64,000 nt of DNA from Sphingopyxis macrogoltabida. Lineage in GTDB: Bacteria; Pseudomonadota; Alphaproteobacteria; Sphingomonadales; Sphingomonadaceae. The stretch covers positions 4,467,001 through 4,531,000 of the forward strand of contig NZ_CP012700.1 in the NCBI RefSeq assembly GCF_001307295.1, in the 5' to 3' direction. The notes beneath the pieces are model-generated. The model had not been told where the DNA came from. It ran no database searches and saw only the letters and a program-made list of their open reading frames with translations. The position numbers and the translations under genes were made by a program. This document shows, in pieces, positions 9,312-18,680 of this stretch (positions within the stretch are counted from its first letter, which is position 1; every line of letters starts with the position of its first letter).

Positions 9312-9970
9312 TCCCGCGATCCGAACAGCGCCGTCCCGACACGGACATGCGTCGCGCCGAGCATGACCGCGGTTTCGTAATCGCCGCTCATCCCCATCGA
9401 GCGCAGCGGCAGGCCGTGGCGCTCGGCGAGTTCGTCGAGCAGCGCGAAATAGGGCGCGGGTTCGAGTTCGGCGGGCGGGATCGCCATCAGCCCTTCGATC
9501 TTCAGCCCGGCTTCTGTTGCTTCCGCCAGCAACCCCGGAAGATCGGCGACCGCGCAGCCGCCCTTCTGCTCCTCGTCGCCGATATTGACCTGGACGAACA
9601 ATAGCGGCTGCCGCCCGACCTTAGCACAGGCCTTGCCGAGCGCCTGTACCAGCGAGGAGCGGTCGACCGAATGGATCGCGTCGAACAGCAGCGCCGCTTC
9701 CTCGGCCTTGTTCGACTGGAGCTGGCCGATCAGGTGGAGCGCGATGCCGGGCGTTTCGCGCTGCAGCGCGGGCCATTTCGCCGCGGCTTCCTGCACCCGG
9801 TTCTCACCGAAGTGGCGCTGGCCCGCCGCGATCAGCGGACGGATCGCGTCCGCGTCGTGGGTCTTGGACACGGCGATCAAGGTGACGTCGCCTGCGCGCC
9901 GCTGCGCGCGGCTTGCCGCGCCCGCGATGGCCGCCTCGACACCGGCCAGCCTGTCTGCCGCTTCGCTCAT
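9308..9970 (-). CDS. yggS: YggS-family pyridoxal-phosphate homeostasis protein
   Basis: A 220-residue PLP-binding protein of the YggS/PROSC family, which buffers free pyridoxal phosphate rather than acting as a racemase. The PLP lysine lies in A-V-S-K-T-H at residue 36, and the phosphate-binding M-G-M-S-G-D-Y motif and R-V-G-T-A-L-F-G end are intact. The TAG stop codon is the CTA of the palindromic element's right end, so the last codons border the insertion directly. It is divergent from the thiamine-phosphate-synthase-like gene. Confidence 0.95.
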   Translation of the reverse strand: MSEAADRLAGVEAAIAGAASRAQRRAGDVTLIAVSKTHDADAIRPLIAAGQRHFGENRVQEAAAKWPALQRETPGIALHLIGQLQSNKAEEAALLFDAIHSVDRSSLVQALGKACAKVGRQPLLFVQVNIGDEEQKGGCAVADLPGLLAEATEAGLKIEGLMAIPPAELEPAPYFALLDELAERHGLPLRSMGMSGDYETAVMLGATHVRVGTALFGSRD

Positions 9971-9994
9971 AAATCATCCTGCCTCGGCGGCGCG

Positions 9995-10022
9995 TTGCGT
10001 GCGCCCGCGACGCGCCTATAGA
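9995..10022 (+). promoter_or_regulatory. Candidate near-leaderless promoter of the TMP-synthase-like gene
   Basis: TTGCGT (9995-10000), a 16-base spacer and TATAGA (10017-10022) end seven bases before the ATG at 10030. Transcription would therefore begin at or next to the start codon. No Shine-Dalgarno sequence is visible, which agrees with a leaderless mRNA. Confidence 0.4.
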
Positions 10023-10029
10023 AAGCGCG

Positions 10030-10653
10030 ATGACCGGGCGCCACCCCCTGCCGAGCCAATGGCTGTTCAGCGACGAACGGATCGCGGAAGATATGGCGGC
10101 GCTGGCGGCGCGATTGCCGCCCGGCAGCGGTATCGTGCTGCGCCACGACGGCCTCGCGAAGGGGCCGCGCTGGCGCCTCGCACGGCGGCTGATGCGCCTC
10201 GCGCGGGCGCGGCGGCTGGTGCTGCTGTTCGCCGGATCGCCTGCCGAAGCTAGGCGCTGGGGCATGGACGGCGTCCACCTGCGCCAGCACTTGGCCCGCG
10301 ACGCAGCGCGCGCGCGCCGGCTCGGCCTGATCCTCACCATGCCGGTCCACGACGCGCGCGAGGCGCGCCGCGCGCGCCGCGCCGGGGCAGATGCGGTCTT
10401 CATCTCGCCGCTCCACCCGACACGCTCGCATCCGGGTGCCCCCGCGCTCGGCGTGGCGGCGTGGCTGCGGCTCGCGCGGACGGCGGGGGCCCAGCCGGTT
10501 GCGTTGGGCGGAATGACCCCGGGACGCGCGCGCCAACTCAAACGCGCGGGCGGGATGCCGGGCTGGGCCGCGATCGATGCATGGGTGGAAAAAGGGGCGA
10601 AGAAAGATTGCGGGCGGAAGCGGCCACTCTCTCCATCGTCACCCCGGACTTGA
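10030..10653 (+). CDS. Thiamine-phosphate-synthase-like protein (TenI/ThiE fold)
   Basis: A 207-residue, very arginine-rich protein with the TIM-barrel layout of ThiE/TenI: G-V-H-L-R-Q, G-A-D-A-V-F-I-S-P-L-H-P-T and A-L-G-G-M-T. The usual diphosphate-binding T-T-x-K stretch after P-T is replaced by R-S-H-P-G-A, so thiamine phosphate synthase activity is doubtful and a TenI-like or divergent role is possible. The last seven residues and the TGA stop are provided by the class B hairpin repeat that begins at 10636. No thiamine genes are nearby. Confidence 0.75.
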   Translation: MTGRHPLPSQWLFSDERIAEDMAALAARLPPGSGIVLRHDGLAKGPRWRLARRLMRLARARRLVLLFAGSPAEARRWGMDGVHLRQHLARDAARARRLGLILTMPVHDAREARRARRAGADAVFISPLHPTRSHPGAPALGVAAWLRLARTAGAQPVALGGMTPGRARQLKRAGGMPGWAAIDAWVEKGAKKDCGRKRPLSPSSPRT

Positions 10654-10710
10654 TCCGGGGTCCATGACTTCGGCGCTGTAGTGGATCCCGGATCAAGTCC
10701 GGGATGACGA
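10636..10710. repeat. Intergenic hairpin repeat, class B, copy 1
   Basis: Arms CACCCCGGACTTGATCCGGG and CCCGGATCAAGTCCGGGATG flank a short GGTCCATGAC...GTGGATC centre. The same class recurs at 28798, 41389, 47692 and, more diverged, 35817. This copy overlaps the 3' end of the upstream reading frame and contains its stop codon. Confidence 0.9.
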
Positions 10711-10737
10711 ATTATATCAGAATGACCTTGCTTTACC

Positions 10738-11451
10738 TTAGAAGCGGAACGCGGTTCCGACGTAGACCGCCTGGCTGTCGCGCCGCGAATCGGTCAGCGG
10801 CTCGACGCGGTCGTCGCTGCGATAGCGAACGCCGGCGGTGACATCGATATTCTTGGTCAGGCGATAGCTGCTGACGACATCGACCGTCTGGTCGTTGCCC
10901 GGCGCGGTGAGGCGGTCGGTCGCGCCGGCGGGATCGCTCGGCCGCGTCAGCATCTTCGTCGCGAAGCGCGACTTCTTCTCGGCCTGTTCGGGCGCGCGTG
11001 CGACCGGCAGGTTCCTGAGGTCGGTTCCGCGCGGGAGCTGCGGCGTGACGAATTTCTCGAACCCGACCGAAGCGCCGAGGTTATACGCGACCGGCGCGAT
11101 CGCGACCGGGGTGGTGCGGCCGCTGGCGATGGCCGCGGTGCGCGCCGCGCTCGAGCTGTCGTCGCGCGAGCGAATCACGACGGTGATCGCGCGGTTCTTG
11201 CGGCTGTCGTCGGTGATCGCGGGGGTGAAGATGAAGCTGCGGCGCGCTTCCGCCGACATCTTGGAATAACGCGCGATCAGGCGCGGGTCGCCCGAAGCCG
11301 GGGTGAACTGGCCGAGCAATGTTTCGGAAAGGGCGGTGTCACGGATGCGGTCGGCACGCGTCATCGCCGCCAGTGCCGGCGGCAACGCAAGCGAAATCGC
11401 CGCCGCAGCGACGAGACCGGCTTTCCAAAAATGTCGCGGTTTCCGCGCCAT
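10738..11451 (-). CDS. Exported hypothetical protein
   Basis: A 237-residue protein whose N-terminus has an arginine/lysine cluster then a hydrophobic stretch ending A-L-A-A (signal peptide). The remainder is polar and ends in alternating residues with a terminal phenylalanine (Y-V-G-T-A-F-R-F), as in outer-membrane-targeted beta proteins. The segment V-D-V-V-S-S-Y-R-L-T-K-N-I-D-V-T-A-G-V-R resembles paired beta strands. I do not recognise a named family. The ATG at 11451 is chosen because it starts the signal peptide. It is divergent from the DUF3576 gene. Confidence 0.7.
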   Translation of the reverse strand: MARKPRHFWKAGLVAAAAISLALPPALAAMTRADRIRDTALSETLLGQFTPASGDPRLIARYSKMSAEARRSFIFTPAITDDSRKNRAITVVIRSRDDSSSAARTAAIASGRTTPVAIAPVAYNLGASVGFEKFVTPQLPRGTDLRNLPVARAPEQAEKKSRFATKMLTRPSDPAGATDRLTAPGNDQTVDVVSSYRLTKNIDVTAGVRYRSDDRVEPLTDSRRDSQAVYVGTAFRF

Positions 11452-11728
11452 TGCTCTGCGACTCCATCCCCAATCGAGTCGGAGATAGGACGAGTCCGGC
11501 GATATTTCCAGTGATTCCATACCGATTAATCGCACAAGGCCAGCTTTTCACCGAGTTGTTGCGCGATGATCACAGTTTCGCGCCCGCATGAGCGGTGCAT
11601 GAATGGCCGCGAGCGCAAAATTGCCGCGCTTGCCGGACGGCGGCAAGAGCGATAGAGACGCTGGAAATTCCCGTATGCGCGGCCGGATTTTCTTCTGCCC
11701 GGCGGCGCCCAAGATAAGGTATTTCGGC

Positions 11729-12193
11729 ATGTTCAAGCTTTCGGTTCTTGCCACGTCCGGTCGCGGTCCGGCCACGCTCGCGCTGCTCGGCGTCGCGGCG
11801 CTCGGCCTTGCGGGCTGCGGCGGCGGCAAGGAACGGCCGCGTGCCGATCTGGCCGCGAGCCAGGTGACGACGATCGGCGTCAACGCCTATCTGTGGCGCG
11901 CCTCGCTCGATGCCCTGTCGTTCATGCCCCTGCTTTCGTCCGATTCGTCGGGCGGCGTCATCATCACCGACTGGTACGCCAATCCCCAGAATCCGGGCGA
12001 GCGGCTGAAGGTGACGGTGTCGATCCTCGATCGCGACCTGCGCGCCGACGCACTGCGCGTCGCCGCGTCGCGTCAGGTGTCGCAGGGCGGCGTATGGGTC
12101 GATGCGCCGGTGCAGGCGGCAACGGTGCAGAAGCTCGAGGAAATCATCCTCACCCGCGCCCGCGACCTGCGCCGCGGCGCCATCGAAGGCTGA
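11729..12193 (+). CDS. DUF3576 lipoprotein
   Basis: A 154-residue predicted lipoprotein: a hydrophobic N-terminus ends in the lipobox L-A-G-C, so the mature protein would be anchored by a lipidated cysteine followed by G-G-G-K. The rest (T-T-I-G-V-N-A-Y-L-W-R-A-S-L-D and T-D-W-Y) matches the DUF3576 family, common upstream of leuS in alphaproteobacteria and of unknown function. Transport or envelope assembly is suggested by the lptE gene two positions downstream, but this is inference. The start at 11729 (M-F-K-L-S) is the one that gives a normal signal peptide. Confidence 0.85.
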   Translation: MFKLSVLATSGRGPATLALLGVAALGLAGCGGGKERPRADLAASQVTTIGVNAYLWRASLDALSFMPLLSSDSSGGVIITDWYANPQNPGERLKVTVSILDRDLRADALRVAASRQVSQGGVWVDAPVQAATVQKLEEIILTRARDLRRGAIEG

Positions 12194-12242
12194 TCCAGAG
12201 GCGCGGATCGCGCCAGACTAGACAAAACGGGGTAGCAGAAAA

Positions 12243-14792
12243 ATGACCCGCGAAACGCGCTTTGGCGCTTTGGCTGCCGATGCCCGCTGGCAGGCGGCAT
12301 GGGACGCCGCAAACAGCTTTGCGACCAATGAATCGGGCGACAAGCCGAAGGCCTATATCCTCGAGATGTTCCCCTATCCGTCGGGGCGCATCCATATGGG
12401 GCATGTCCGCAACTATGCGATGGGCGATGTGCTGGCGCGCTTCAAGCGCATGACCGGGCACGACGTCCTGCACCCGATGGGCTGGGACGCGTTCGGCATG
12501 CCCGCCGAAAATGCGGCGATGGAAAAGGGCGTCCATCCCGGCGGCTGGACGCGCGACAATATCGCGGCGATGCGCGGCCAGTTGAAACGCCTCGGCCTCG
12601 CGATCGACTGGAGCCGCGAGCTCGCGACCTGCGAACCCGATTATTACGGGCAGGAGCAGGCGCTGTTCCTCGACCTGTTTGCGGCAGGACTGGTCACGCG
12701 CAAGGAAAGCTACGTCAACTGGGACCCGGTCGACATGACCGTGCTCGCCAACGAGCAGGTGATCGACGGCCGCGGCTGGCGCTCGGGGGCGCTGGTCGAG
12801 AAGAAGAAATTGTCGCAGTGGTTTTTGAAGATCACCGACTTTGCCGACGAACTGCTCGAAGGGCTGGGCGGCCTCGATAGCTGGCCCGACAAGGTCCGCC
12901 TGATGCAGGAAAACTGGATCGGCAAGTCGCAAGGGCTGGAGTTCAGCTTCAAGCTGGCCGGCGGCGCGGTCGGTTTCGACGTGTTCACGACGCGTCCCGA
13001 CACGCTCTATGGCGCGAGCTTCGCGGCGATCTCGCCCGACCATCCGCTCGCTGAAAAACTCGCGAAGGATTCGCCCGAGCTGACGGCGTTCATCGAGGAA
13101 TGCCGGCGTCAGGGCACCGCGGCCGAACAGATCGACACCGCCGAGAAGCTGGGTTTCGACACCGGCATTTCGGTCGAGCATCCGCTCGATCCCAACTGGC
13201 ACCTGCCCGTCTGGGTCGTGAACTATGTGCTGATGGATTACGGCACCGGCGCGATCTTCGGCTGCCCGGCGCACGACCAGCGCGACCTCGATTTCTCGCG
13301 CAAATATGGCCTGCCCGTCCATCGCGTCATCGCCGACGGCGACGAGACGGGGCAGGTTTTCCACGGCGACGAGGCCTATGTCGGCCCCGGCAAGCTGGTG
13401 AACAGCCATTTCCTCGACGGGATGACGATCGACGAAGCGAAGGCCACCGTGATCGCGCGCGCCGAGCATGAGGGCTGGGGCAAGGGCACGACAGTGTGGC
13501 GCCTCCGCGACTGGGGCGTCTCACGCCAGCGCTATTGGGGCACGCCGATCCCGTTCATCCATTGCGATGCCTGCGGGCTGGTACCGGTGCCGAAGAGCCA
13601 GCTCCCCGTCGTGCTGCCCGAGGACGCCGATTTCTCGGTCCCCGGCAATCCGCTCGACCGCCATCCGACCTGGAAGCATGTCGCCTGCCCGTCGTGCGGC
13701 GGCGACGCGGTGCGCGAGACCGACACGCTCGACACTTTCGTCGATTCGAGCTGGTATTTCCTGCGTTTCGCGTCGGCCCCCGCGGACAAGCCCTTCGATC
13801 TCGAGGTGATCCGCCGCTGGCTGCCCGTCGACCAGTATATCGGCGGTATCGAACATGCGATCCTCCACCTGCTCTATGCGCGCTTCTGGACGCGCGCGCT
13901 CAACAAGCTCGGGATGATCGACATCAAGGAGCCGTTCGCCAGCTTGTTCACACAGGGCATGGTGACGCACGAAACCTACAGCCGCGCGCAGGGCGAAGGC
14001 CTGCCGCCGCTGTTCTTCACTCCCGACGAGATCGCCCGCACCGCCGATGGCGCGACGCTCGAAGCCGATGGCGCGCCGGTCGATGTCGGCCGCGTGATCA
14101 AGATGTCGAAGTCGAAGAAGAATGTCGTCGATCCCGACGCCATCCTCGACCAATATGGCGCCGACGCGGTGCGCTGGTTCATGCTCTCCGACAGCCCGCC
14201 CGAACGCGACCTGCCGTGGAGCGAGGCGGGCATCGAGGGCGCGTGGCGCTTCGTCCAGCGGCTATGGCGGCTGTTCGGCGATACCGACAATAGCGGCGAC
14301 GGCGGCGAGGATATGAGCCTCGCGCGCAAACTGCACCAGACGATCGCCGGCGTTGCCGCCGACGTCGAGGCTTTGGGCTTCAACAAGGCGGTGGCGAAAA
14401 TCCATGCGCTCGCGAACGAGATCGAAAAGGCAAAGCCGTCGGCGACCCGCGCCGAGGCCTGCCGCACGCTCGTCCTGCTCGTCGCGCCGATGATGCCGCA
14501 CCTTGCCGAAGAGGCATGGGCGGCGCTGCCCGCTGGTCAGCGGACGACGGCGATGATCGCCGATGCGGCGTGGCCCGCCGCCGATCCGGCACTGCTCGTC
14601 GATGACGAGGTGACAATCGCCATCCAGATGGCGGGTAAGCTGCGCGATACGATGACGCTCGCCAAAGGCCTCGACAAGGATGCGGTGGAAGCCGCGGCGC
14701 TCGCGCGTCCGCGCATCGTCGAGTTGCTCGCGGGCGCGGCGCCGAAGAAGGTGATTGTGGTCCCCGACCGTTTGGTCAATATCGTACCGTAA
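12243..14792 (+). CDS. leuS: Leucyl-tRNA synthetase
   Basis: Class I aminoacyl-tRNA synthetase of 849 residues that charges tRNA-Leu. The HIGH-like site is H-M-G-H at residues 51-54 and the K-M-S-K-S loop lies near residue 620. Between them are the editing (CP1) domain and zinc-like cysteine pairs (C-D-A-C and C-P-S-C). It lies 49 bases after the DUF3576 gene and leads the conserved leuS-lptE-holA order, although a hairpin repeat now separates it from lptE. Confidence 0.98.
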   Translation: MTRETRFGALAADARWQAAWDAANSFATNESGDKPKAYILEMFPYPSGRIHMGHVRNYAMGDVLARFKRMTGHDVLHPMGWDAFGMPAENAAMEKGVHPGGWTRDNIAAMRGQLKRLGLAIDWSRELATCEPDYYGQEQALFLDLFAAGLVTRKESYVNWDPVDMTVLANEQVIDGRGWRSGALVEKKKLSQWFLKITDFADELLEGLGGLDSWPDKVRLMQENWIGKSQGLEFSFKLAGGAVGFDVFTTRPDTLYGASFAAISPDHPLAEKLAKDSPELTAFIEECRRQGTAAEQIDTAEKLGFDTGISVEHPLDPNWHLPVWVVNYVLMDYGTGAIFGCPAHDQRDLDFSRKYGLPVHRVIADGDETGQVFHGDEAYVGPGKLVNSHFLDGMTIDEAKATVIARAEHEGWGKGTTVWRLRDWGVSRQRYWGTPIPFIHCDACGLVPVPKSQLPVVLPEDADFSVPGNPLDRHPTWKHVACPSCGGDAVRETDTLDTFVDSSWYFLRFASAPADKPFDLEVIRRWLPVDQYIGGIEHAILHLLYARFWTRALNKLGMIDIKEPFASLFTQGMVTHETYSRAQGEGLPPLFFTPDEIARTADGATLEADGAPVDVGRVIKMSKSKKNVVDPDAILDQYGADAVRWFMLSDSPPERDLPWSEAGIEGAWRFVQRLWRLFGDTDNSGDGGEDMSLARKLHQTIAGVAADVEALGFNKAVAKIHALANEIEKAKPSATRAEACRTLVLLVAPMMPHLAEEAWAALPAGQRTTAMIADAAWPAADPALLVDDEVTIAIQMAGKLRDTMTLAKGLDKDAVEAAALARPRIVELLAGAAPKKVIVVPDRLVNIVP

Positions 14793-14810
14793 CTAGGGCA
14801 TCTTTCACTT

Positions 14811-14891
14811 CCGTTCGCATCGAGCGAAGTCGAGATGCCCATCGTTCAAGCGTGCTCTCGGGGTGTCTCGACTTCGCTCGACACGAACGGG
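14811..14891. repeat. Intergenic hairpin repeat, class A, copy 2
   Basis: Same arms as the copy at 1311 (CCGTTCGCATCGAGCGAAGT ... ACTTCGCTCGACACGAACGG), same orientation, with a different centre. It sits between leuS and lptE, inside what is normally an operon, and ends four bases before the AAGGG that serves lptE as ribosome-binding site. Confidence 0.88.
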
Positions 14892-14905
14892 AATAAGGGT
14901 TCATA

Positions 14906-15463
14906 GTGTCCAAGATGCGCAGCCTTCTGATCTCCTCTCTCGTTGCCGCCTCGCTGACTATCGGCGGTTGCGGCCTGCGTCCCTTATACGCGAACGGCAG
15001 CAAGGGGGCGGTCGCGACGGTGCTCGCCGATATCGACGTCGCGCCGATCGAGGGACATTCGGGCTGGCTCGTCCGCAACGCGCTGCGCGACCGCTTCGTC
15101 GCGACCGAGGGCGGGCGCGGGCAGGGCAAACGGCTGCGGCTCGACGTCCGGCTCGAGGACTCGATCACCGGCTTCGGCGTCCGCGCCGACGATGCGGTGA
15201 CGCGCGAACGCCGCACCCTGCGCGCGCGCTACCAGCTCGTCGATGCGGCGAGCGGCGAAGTGCTGCTCGATGCGACCGCCGCCGCCGACGCAGGGATCGA
15301 CGTCGTCGGCAGCGAATATGCGACGATCGCCGCCGAAAGCTCGGCGCTCGAACGGCTCGCCTCGGGGATTGCCGACCAGATCGTCGCGCGCCTTGCGGTC
15401 TTCGCCGATCGCGGCGGCGCGGCCCCGGCTGCGGCGCCTGCAACGACGCCGCCATCGCCCTAG
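14906..15463 (+). CDS. lptE: LPS-assembly lipoprotein LptE
   Basis: An outer-membrane lipoprotein that plugs the LptD barrel and helps insert lipopolysaccharide. The 185-residue sequence has a signal peptide with lipobox G-G-C and the typical G-L-R-P-L-Y just after it. The body is an alpha/beta domain and the tail is Ala/Pro-rich. The GTG at 14906 is favoured because AAGGG lies six bases upstream; an ATG three codons later is possible. It is followed after six bases by holA, the usual order in alphaproteobacteria. Confidence 0.92.
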   Translation: MSKMRSLLISSLVAASLTIGGCGLRPLYANGSKGAVATVLADIDVAPIEGHSGWLVRNALRDRFVATEGGRGQGKRLRLDVRLEDSITGFGVRADDAVTRERRTLRARYQLVDAASGEVLLDATAAADAGIDVVGSEYATIAAESSALERLASGIADQIVARLAVFADRGGAAPAAAPATTPPSP

Positions 15464-15469
15464 CTGGCG

Positions 15470-16501
15470 ATGAAAACCGTCAAACCCGCCGAACTCGAAC
15501 GCCTCTCGCGCCTCGATCCCGCGGTGCGCTTCACGCTGCTCACCGGCCCTGACGAAGCAACGATGGCGGCCGTCGCCGGGCATCTGATTGGCCTCGCCGG
15601 CAAGGATGCCGAACGGCTCGACCTGACGGGCACCCAGCTCGCGCAGGATCCGTCGCTGCTCGCCGCCGAAGCCGCGTCGATGTCGCTGTTTTCCCCCGCG
15701 CGGGTGATCCGGCTCGAAATCTCCGGCAGCGGCGACGACAGCGTCGCGGCGGTCGAGGCTTTGCTCGCCGCCGACAATGCGATTAACCCGGTGGTCGCGA
15801 CCGGCGCGTCGGTCACCGCCAAGTCGAAACTGGTCAAGCTGGTCGAGGGGTCGGACAGCGCGGTCGCCGCCATCTGTTACCAGCCCGACCGGCGCGCGCT
15901 GGTCGGCATCGCGATGGGTGCCGCCGAGGAACAGGGGCTGCGCATCGCCAATTCGGAGGCGCAATTGCTCGTCGACCTCGTGTCGGGCGATCAGGCGCTG
16001 ATGCGGCGCGAGATCGAGAAGATCGCGCTCTATCTCGACGCGGGGCGCGACCGGCAGCGGCAGGTGACCGCCGCCGACATCGCCGCGCTGGGCGCCGCGA
16101 CGCACGAAGAAGATGTCAGCGAGTGCATCAATGTCGCGCTCGGCGGCAAGGTGCGCGAACTGCCCGTCATGCTGGCGACCGCGGCGGCGGTCGGCGTCGC
16201 CGAAATCCGCATCATCCGCGCGCTGGCGATCCGCGCGATGGAGCTCGCCCGGCTGAGGGCAGAGGTCGATGCCGGCGCGCATCCCGCGACCGTCGTGGCC
16301 GCGAAGAGCAGCGGCGTCTTCTGGAAAGAACGCGACGCGGTGACGGCGCAGCTCCACATCTGGGATTCGGTGCGCGTCGCGCGGTTGATGAGCCGGCTGC
16401 TCGATTGCGAGCGGGCGCTGAAAGCGTCGGGGACCGCGGGCGCGGTGCTGTTCCGCAAGCTGATGACCGACATCGCGCACCAGGCGGCGCGGGCGCGCTG
16501 A
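15470..16501 (+). CDS. holA: DNA polymerase III subunit delta
   Basis: The clamp-loader subunit that opens the beta sliding clamp, 343 residues. Sequence features are the F-T-L-L-T-G-P-D-E start of the degenerate AAA+ domain, the S-M-S-L-F-S-P-A-R-V-I-R-L segment, the central G-D-Q-A-L-M-R-R-E-I-E-K-I-A-L-Y helix, and a C-terminal helical collar. It lies six bases after lptE and probably shares its transcript. Confidence 0.94.
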   Translation: MKTVKPAELERLSRLDPAVRFTLLTGPDEATMAAVAGHLIGLAGKDAERLDLTGTQLAQDPSLLAAEAASMSLFSPARVIRLEISGSGDDSVAAVEALLAADNAINPVVATGASVTAKSKLVKLVEGSDSAVAAICYQPDRRALVGIAMGAAEEQGLRIANSEAQLLVDLVSGDQALMRREIEKIALYLDAGRDRQRQVTAADIAALGAATHEEDVSECINVALGGKVRELPVMLATAAAVGVAEIRIIRALAIRAMELARLRAEVDAGAHPATVVAAKSSGVFWKERDAVTAQLHIWDSVRVARLMSRLLDCERALKASGTAGAVLFRKLMTDIAHQAARAR

Positions 16502-16537
16502 TCCGCACTTTCTTCCCCTCCCGCCTGCGGCAGGGGC

Positions 16538-18352
16538 CTAGGCCGAATCGCTTTCCGCCTTGCGCCGTTTCGGCGCGTCGGGCGGGACGAAGGTCCAGAT
16601 GGTATCGCCCGCCTCGACGCTGGGGCGATGCCCGGCCGAGAAGATCATGAGGTCGCCCGACGGCTTGACCACCGCGAGGCTGTCGCCGCCCGACGCCTTC
16701 ATCCGCTGCGCATAATCGGCGTAGGTGAACACCTCGGTGATCCGGGTGCGGCTGAACGTCCAGCCCGCCTGCAGCCGGTCGAGCTGTTCCTCGATCGGCG
16801 TTCCCGCCAGCGTGAAGACGCGCCCGCGCCGGACATGGCCGGCGCGCGATTCTCCGACCGTCCGGCTGACGCGGTCGTGGCCGATTTCCGCCGCCAGCTC
16901 GCTGCAGATCAGCGCGTTATAGGCGTCGTTGTCGGTCGCCGCGATCAGTTGCTGATATTCGCCGAGGTCGAGATGATCCTCGCGCACTTCGTCCAATATG
17001 TCGCCATGATAGACCGGCAGATCGGCGCGCCGGGCGCGGCGGAGCGCGAGCTGGCTGGGGTCGGCGACGAGGACCTTGCGATCCTGCGCCTTGATGAATT
17101 CGGCGAAGGCGATCGTCCAACTGTTGGCGCCGACGAGCAGCACCCCGTCGCCCTTGCCGCGATCGAGCCCCAGCCAGCGCGCAAAGGGTGCGGCGGTGAA
17201 ACCGTGCGCAAAGATCGTCGCGATGACGACCGCGAAGGACAGCGGCACCAGCGCCTCGGCCCCGGGCACGCCATAGTCGGAGAGGCGCAGCGCGAAGAGG
17301 CCGGTGACCGCCGCGGCGACGATGCCGCGCGGCGCGATCCACGCGACGAACAGCCGCTCCTTGAATGGAATGCGCGTGAACAGGAGCGCGGTCATGATCG
17401 TCAGCGGCCGGACGACGAACAACAGCAGGACGAGGAACAGCAGGAAGCGGAACTGGAAATTCTGCACGACGCTCCAGTCGAGGGTCGCCGACAGGATGAT
17501 GAACACGCCTGAGACGAGGAGGACGGTGAGGTCCTCCTTGAAGCGCATCAGCATGTGGCTCGAATAGGTTTCGCGGTTCGCCATCACCACCCCCATCACG
17601 GTGACGGTGATCAGGCCGGTTTCGTGCATGATGAGGTCGGAAAGCACGAAGACCGCGATCACCGTCGTCAGCAGCACCGGCGCTTTCAGATATTCGGGCA
17701 CCCAGCCACGCGGGAAGGCAAAGGTCAGCGCGAAACCGGCGGCGCTGCCGATGATCACCGCGAGCAGGCTTGCCGCGACCACGTCGGTGGCGATGCCGAT
17801 CGTGTTCGCCTCTGCCCCGCCATGGGTGATATAGGCAAAGATGCCGACGGCGAGTAGCGCGCCGATCGGATCGTTCACGATCGCTTCCCATTTCAGCATA
17901 TGCTTGACGCGCGGCGTGATGTTCAGCGAGCGGAGCATCGGGATGATCACGGTCGGCCCGGTGACGACCATGATGCCGCCGAACAGCGCCGCCAGCTCGA
18001 ACGGCAGGCCGGCGCCATAATAAGCGGCCGCGGTACCGAGCGCCCAGCCAACTGGCACGCCGACGACGACGAGCATGAACACCGCGATCCCCGCATGGCG
18101 AAGCTCGCGGAACTTGAGGCTGAGCCCGCCCTCGAACAGGATGACCGCGACCGCGAGCTTGATGATCGGTTCGCGCAAGGCGCCGAAATCGCGCTCGGGA
18201 TCGATCAGGCCTAGCACCGGTCCGGCGAGGATGCCGGCGACGAGCATCAGCGCGATCGCCGGCTTGCCGGTGCGCCAGGCGGCCCATTGGGCGCCGATGC
18301 CGATGACGCCGATCAGGGCGATTTTGACGAGCAGGGAGTCGATCGCGAACAT
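16538..18352 (-). CDS. Na+/H+ antiporter (CPA family) with C-terminal RCK/TrkA domains
   Basis: A 604-residue protein. Residues 1 to about 390 form about 12 membrane segments with the ion-binding N-D-P motif (A-I-V-N-D-P-I-G-A-L-L) typical of sodium/proton antiporters. The remainder is a soluble TrkA-N-like Rossmann domain (G-V-L-L-V-G-A-N-S-W-T-I-A-F-A) and a TrkA-C domain that would gate transport by nucleotide or ion binding. It likely exchanges Na+ or K+ for H+ at the inner membrane. It reads towards holA and has no obvious partner. Confidence 0.93.
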   Translation of the reverse strand: MFAIDSLLVKIALIGVIGIGAQWAAWRTGKPAIALMLVAGILAGPVLGLIDPERDFGALREPIIKLAVAVILFEGGLSLKFRELRHAGIAVFMLVVVGVPVGWALGTAAAYYGAGLPFELAALFGGIMVVTGPTVIIPMLRSLNITPRVKHMLKWEAIVNDPIGALLAVGIFAYITHGGAEANTIGIATDVVAASLLAVIIGSAAGFALTFAFPRGWVPEYLKAPVLLTTVIAVFVLSDLIMHETGLITVTVMGVVMANRETYSSHMLMRFKEDLTVLLVSGVFIILSATLDWSVVQNFQFRFLLFLVLLLFVVRPLTIMTALLFTRIPFKERLFVAWIAPRGIVAAAVTGLFALRLSDYGVPGAEALVPLSFAVVIATIFAHGFTAAPFARWLGLDRGKGDGVLLVGANSWTIAFAEFIKAQDRKVLVADPSQLALRRARRADLPVYHGDILDEVREDHLDLGEYQQLIAATDNDAYNALICSELAAEIGHDRVSRTVGESRAGHVRRGRVFTLAGTPIEEQLDRLQAGWTFSRTRITEVFTYADYAQRMKASGGDSLAVVKPSGDLMIFSAGHRPSVEAGDTIWTFVPPDAPKRRKAESDSA

Positions 18353-18463
18353 GCGATCAGCCTATGCCATGCTGCGGGAAAGGTTCCAAAAAAGAAGGCG
18401 CATATGTCGATTGCGAACGGAAGTGAGAATGTCGGCGTTGGGGTGGTTTCCTGACCGCCCTCT

Positions 18464-18551
18464 ATTCCCCTTCGTGTCGAGCGAAGTCGAGACACCCGTC
18501 GGCCTTGCGCCCAGCCTGAGGGGCATCTCGACTTCGCTCGATGCGAACGGG
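18464..18551. repeat. Intergenic hairpin repeat, class A, copy 3 (inverted)
   Basis: The reverse complement of the class A repeat, with arms TTCGTGTCGAGCGAAGTCGA and CTCGACTTCGCTCGATGCGA. A diverged form of the outer module (GGGGTGGTTTCCTGACCG) lies on its left at 18440-18458. A further short hairpin (CCGGCCGAAACCGGCC) is at about 18583. The whole 328-base gap between the antiporter and the TonB receptor is repeats and a terminator, with no gene. Confidence 0.85.
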
Positions 18552-18620
18552 TAGGTTGGCCCAAACGGCAGCTTCCGGCCGAAACCGGCCATTCCGACGG
18601 GAGCGGCCAAAGGGCACCGC

Positions 18621-18659
18621 CCAAAAAGAAACCGCCCGCTCACCGGAATGAGCGGGCGG
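18621..18659 (-). terminator. Rho-independent terminator of the TonB receptor gene
   Basis: Read on the minus strand, an 11-bp stem (CCGCCCGCTCA with TGAGCGGGCGG, loop of six) is followed by a T-rich tail TTTCTTTTTGG. It starts about 20 bases after the receptor's stop codon. Confidence 0.88.
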
Positions 18660-18680
18660 CTCCTGTTTCGTCCTACGCGA

